Shown one piece after another: positions 7,616-9,403 of a stretch of DNA of 9,403 bases. Position numbers and translations under genes: made by a program. The DNA is taken from assembly GCA_029256645.1 (NCBI GenBank), contig JAQSXM010000099.1, forward strand, positions 1 to 9,403, read 5' to 3'. The notes under the pieces were generated by a model. It worked only from the letters and a program-made list of their open reading frames with translations, was not told the DNA's origin and searched no databases. Positions within the stretch are counted from its first letter, which is position 1; each line of letters starts with the position of its first letter. Source of the stretch: Sporomusa sp. GTDB taxonomy: Bacteria > Bacillota_C > Negativicutes > Sporomusales > Sporomusaceae.

Positions 7616-9072
7616 AGCTGTTCCCTCCCTGCCTTACCCTTGTATACCAATGTAGTGGCTGCTAACAAATCCATTCCCAAGCCAAAAAGTGCCGGTTGCA
7701 GCAGCAAGGGAGGCTGATATCTTTTGCCGGGATTCATAATATTGTTGGGGTCAAGCAGCTTCTTCCGCCGTTTAAGTTCAGCAAGCTCCGCCGACGTTTG
7801 GCATCTGTGCAGATAGGGCGTGTTCCACAGGCCGATTCCGTAAGGGTTGCCGCCATGCCTTGCTCCGATGTCATGCAGTTTTTTTACTAAAGCCAGTCCT
7901 TGTAAATAGCCAAGCGTATCGCGTTCATCGGCATTAAACATGGTCATGACCATCGCATGCCTTGCTGATACAATATGTCCGTAGCTTTTTAGGCCCAGGT
8001 TCTTTTTACTTTCAAAAACAGCCACATCTGCCAAATAGCCAGCCAGGCTATGAATAGGCAGCCAAATCTCGGCCCCTAATAATGACGGCCCTTCTCGTTT
8101 TAGTACTAAAGAAAAGAAACGGTGCTGCCACTCGTGATCGGCTTCTTCACCTAGATCACCGCCGTCTGCCTGCTGCAAACAGCGTTGATAGTCACGGCCC
8201 GCCGCCTCGGTTTCCGCTTTTGAGCCATCTACATCGAACGCAACCGTGTAAGCAGCAGCGGCACGTTCACTTGCCATCCCCAGCCGCTGCCGGAGCGAGT
8301 TGCAACCAGGATCGCTGAAGTGCAGGTTAAAGGGTTTGTTACTTAAGGCTACAGCATTTTCAATAAAACTCTGCATTTGTTCGGCATTCCGGAATTCTGC
8401 TAAACCATGCCACTCACTTTCAGGGTGCGGCCGCACCTTCAATTCGACTTCGGTGACAATGCCTAATGTTCCCTCAGAAGCGGCCAGCCAGGAGACCGGC
8501 GGTTGACTTATTTTATTTAAGTCCCTGACACTGCCGTCAGGCATGACTACCTGGGCTGAAATGACCTGTTCCATTACCGGACCGTATTTTAAACTACCAA
8601 GCCCATACCCCATCATAACCAGCCAGCCGCCAACAGTAGCCGACTGAGCACTGCTCGGGTAGGAACAGGTAGCCAGACCAACCCTGTTTAGCGCACGCTC
8701 CAGTTTCCACCAGGTCAATCCTGCCCCCACCCTGACAAGGTTGTTTTCTTTGTCAACAGCTAACAGGCCGTCCATACCGTTTATGTCCACAACTATGCCT
8801 TTACGTGTACATACAGTATTGAAATAGACAGTAGAGCCCCCCGCCCTTGTCGTTACCGGAATATGTTGCTCAGTAGCCGTCTTAACGATGGAGGCTACTT
8901 CCGCGGTGGTTTGGGGCCTGATGACAATATCCGGCAGGGTATCAGCAATTGGTTTAACTAAAAAATCCGGTACAGGTGCCAGATCCCGCTCATAAAAACC
9001 TCGCTCGAATAAATCGGCAGTAGCACGATCGCCAAATATTTGCTTTAATCTTTCCACTGTTTGCGCGTCCAT
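7612..9072 (-). CDS. FAD-binding oxidase/dehydrogenase, GlcD-like (FAD_binding_4 + FAD-oxidase C)
   Basis: A 486-residue flavoprotein of the VAO/PCMH family, close to glycolate oxidase subunit GlcD and D-lactate dehydrogenases. Visible signatures are PQTTAEV at 53-59, RAGGST at 76-81, the FAD-pyrophosphate segment PSSAQSATVGGW at 139-150, ASEGTLGIVTEVEL at 197-210, and the C-terminal cap features HGGNPYGIG at 406-414 and LDPNNIMNPGK at 440-450. After this usual end there is an extra tail of about 36 residues with a hydrophobic stretch (roughly 456-477), possibly for docking. The start is an ATG behind AAGGAAGGAG. The stop overlaps the next gene by ATGA, so the two proteins are probably coupled subunits. 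Members oxidise 2-hydroxyacids or similar substrates and pass electrons to an Fe-S partner; the substrate here is unknown. No GlcE-like third subunit is visible. Confidence 0.88.
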   Translation of the reverse strand: MDAQTVERLKQIFGDRATADLFERGFYERDLAPVPDFLVKPIADTLPDIVIRPQTTAEVASIVKTATEQHIPVTTRAGGSTVYFNTVCTRKGIVVDINGMDGLLAVDKENNLVRVGAGLTWWKLERALNRVGLATCSYPSSAQSATVGGWLVMMGYGLGSLKYGPVMEQVISAQVVMPDGSVRDLNKISQPPVSWLAASEGTLGIVTEVELKVRPHPESEWHGLAEFRNAEQMQSFIENAVALSNKPFNLHFSDPGCNSLRQRLGMASERAAAAYTVAFDVDGSKAETEAAGRDYQRCLQQADGGDLGEEADHEWQHRFFSLVLKREGPSLLGAEIWLPIHSLAGYLADVAVFESKKNLGLKSYGHIVSARHAMVMTMFNADERDTLGYLQGLALVKKLHDIGARHGGNPYGIGLWNTPYLHRCQTSAELAELKRRKKLLDPNNIMNPGKRYQPPLLLQPALFGLGMDLLAATTLVYKGKAGREQL

Positions 9073-9118
9073 ATCGATACTCCTTCCTTAGAAAAGGTTG
9101 GATTTAGCCACATTAAAA

Positions 9119-9403
9119 TTACTCTGTTTTTACAAACTTTGCATGTTCCTCAGTAAAAAATTTGTCGGCGTCATCACCGTGAATGAGGCTTTGCAGCCCT
9201 TCAACCAGATTATCGGGTTCCATAACGCAAATCCAACCCGCGCCATAGCTGTCGCTATTTAAAAGCTTAGGATTACCCGGCAATTCACTATTGGCCTCAA
9301 GAACCTTTCCCGCCATCGGCACCTGAATCTTGCCAGCCCACTTACCCGACTGGATTGAGCTGAGCGTTGCACCGGCCGCAAGTGCTTTGCCCACACGGGG
9401 AAT
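9119..9403 (-). CDS. GcvH-like lipoyl-carrier protein, 5' end cut by window edge
   Basis: This is the C-terminal 94 residues of a glycine-cleavage H-protein-like carrier. The reading frame is open to the right edge, so the true start lies outside; an internal GTG at 9392-9394 is not a believable start because family-typical sequence (IPRVGKALAAGA) runs through it. The motif SIQSGKWAGK followed by VPMAGKVLEAN aligns with the H-protein lipoylation hairpin, with the modified lysine eight residues before the conserved proline. Here that is the first Lys of SGKWAGK, codon about 9341-9343. The flanking residues (SGKW) differ from the ESVKA context usual in glycine-cleavage H proteins. Together with its neighbours this suggests a dedicated carrier like LbpA of sHdr systems rather than GcvH. 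It ends 46 bases before the GlcD-like gene and is probably co-transcribed with it. The family call is firm; the physiological role is inferred. Confidence 0.85.
   Translation of the reverse strand: MPRVGKALAAGATLSSIQSGKWAGKIQVPMAGKVLEANSELPGNPKLLNSDSYGAGWICVMEPDNLVEGLQSLIHGDDADKFFTEEHAKFVKTE

Noticed and set aside
6446..9072. Calling the pair glycolate oxidase GlcD/GlcF outright
   Set aside because: Domain make-up fits, but no GlcE is seen and the pair is embedded among lipoyl carriers, so a substrate cannot be assigned from the sequence.
9073..9118. Possible separate promoter before the GlcD-like gene
   Set aside because: The 46-base gap shows a ribosome binding site but no convincing -35/-10 pair or terminator, so read-through from the upstream carrier gene is more likely.
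1..9403. Mobile elements, CRISPR arrays, tRNA or rRNA genes
   Set aside because: No transposase or integrase frame, direct-repeat array or RNA-gene-like structure was seen; the window is almost entirely coding on one strand.

Overview
The window is one tightly packed stretch of nine genes. All lie on the minus strand, so transcription runs from high to low coordinates. It ends in a strong intrinsic terminator at about 69-95. The right-hand edge cuts the first visible gene, so the operon promoter and any earlier genes are outside the window. Strong GGAGG-type ribosome binding sites, moderate GC content and oxygen-sensitive enzymes (radical SAM, CCG-type Fe-S) point to an anaerobic member of the Bacillota, perhaps a Sporomusa/Negativicutes-like or clostridial organism. 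That placement is inference only.

In transcription order the layout is: (1) 9403-9119, C-terminal part of a GcvH-like lipoyl carrier; (2) 9072-7612, a GlcD-type FAD-linked oxidase; (3) 7615-6446, an Fe-S protein with two 4Fe-4S motifs and two CCG domains (GlcF/HdrD type); (4) 6416-6006, a complete second GcvH-like carrier; (5) 6013-4874, a lipoate-protein ligase of the fused LplA-LplB (sLpl(AB)) type; (6) 4890-3811, a geranylgeranyl-reductase-like flavoprotein matching LipT; (7) 3765-2692 and (8) 2699-1815, two radical SAM proteins matching the split lipoyl synthase LipS1/LipS2; (9) 1709-111, a second ligase-like protein fused to a C-terminal DUF116 cysteine-rich domain and lacking the usual catalytic lysine. 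Genes 2/3, 4/5, 5/6 and 7/8 overlap, which indicates translational coupling.

Genes 5-8 reproduce the non-canonical lipoate assembly pathway (sLpl(AB), LipS1, LipS2, LipT) known from archaea and from bacteria with the sulfur-oxidising sHdr system. Here no sHdr genes are visible. The pathway is instead next to two lipoyl carriers that bracket a GlcD/HdrD-like electron-transfer pair. The most economical reading is a self-contained lipoyl-dependent redox system: genes 5-8 build lipoyl groups on the two carriers, and the FAD/Fe-S pair exchanges electrons with the bound lipoyl disulfide/dithiol. The substrate oxidised or reduced by the flavoprotein cannot be read from the sequence. Gene 9 is a probable accessory factor for lipoyl or octanoyl handling, of unknown function.
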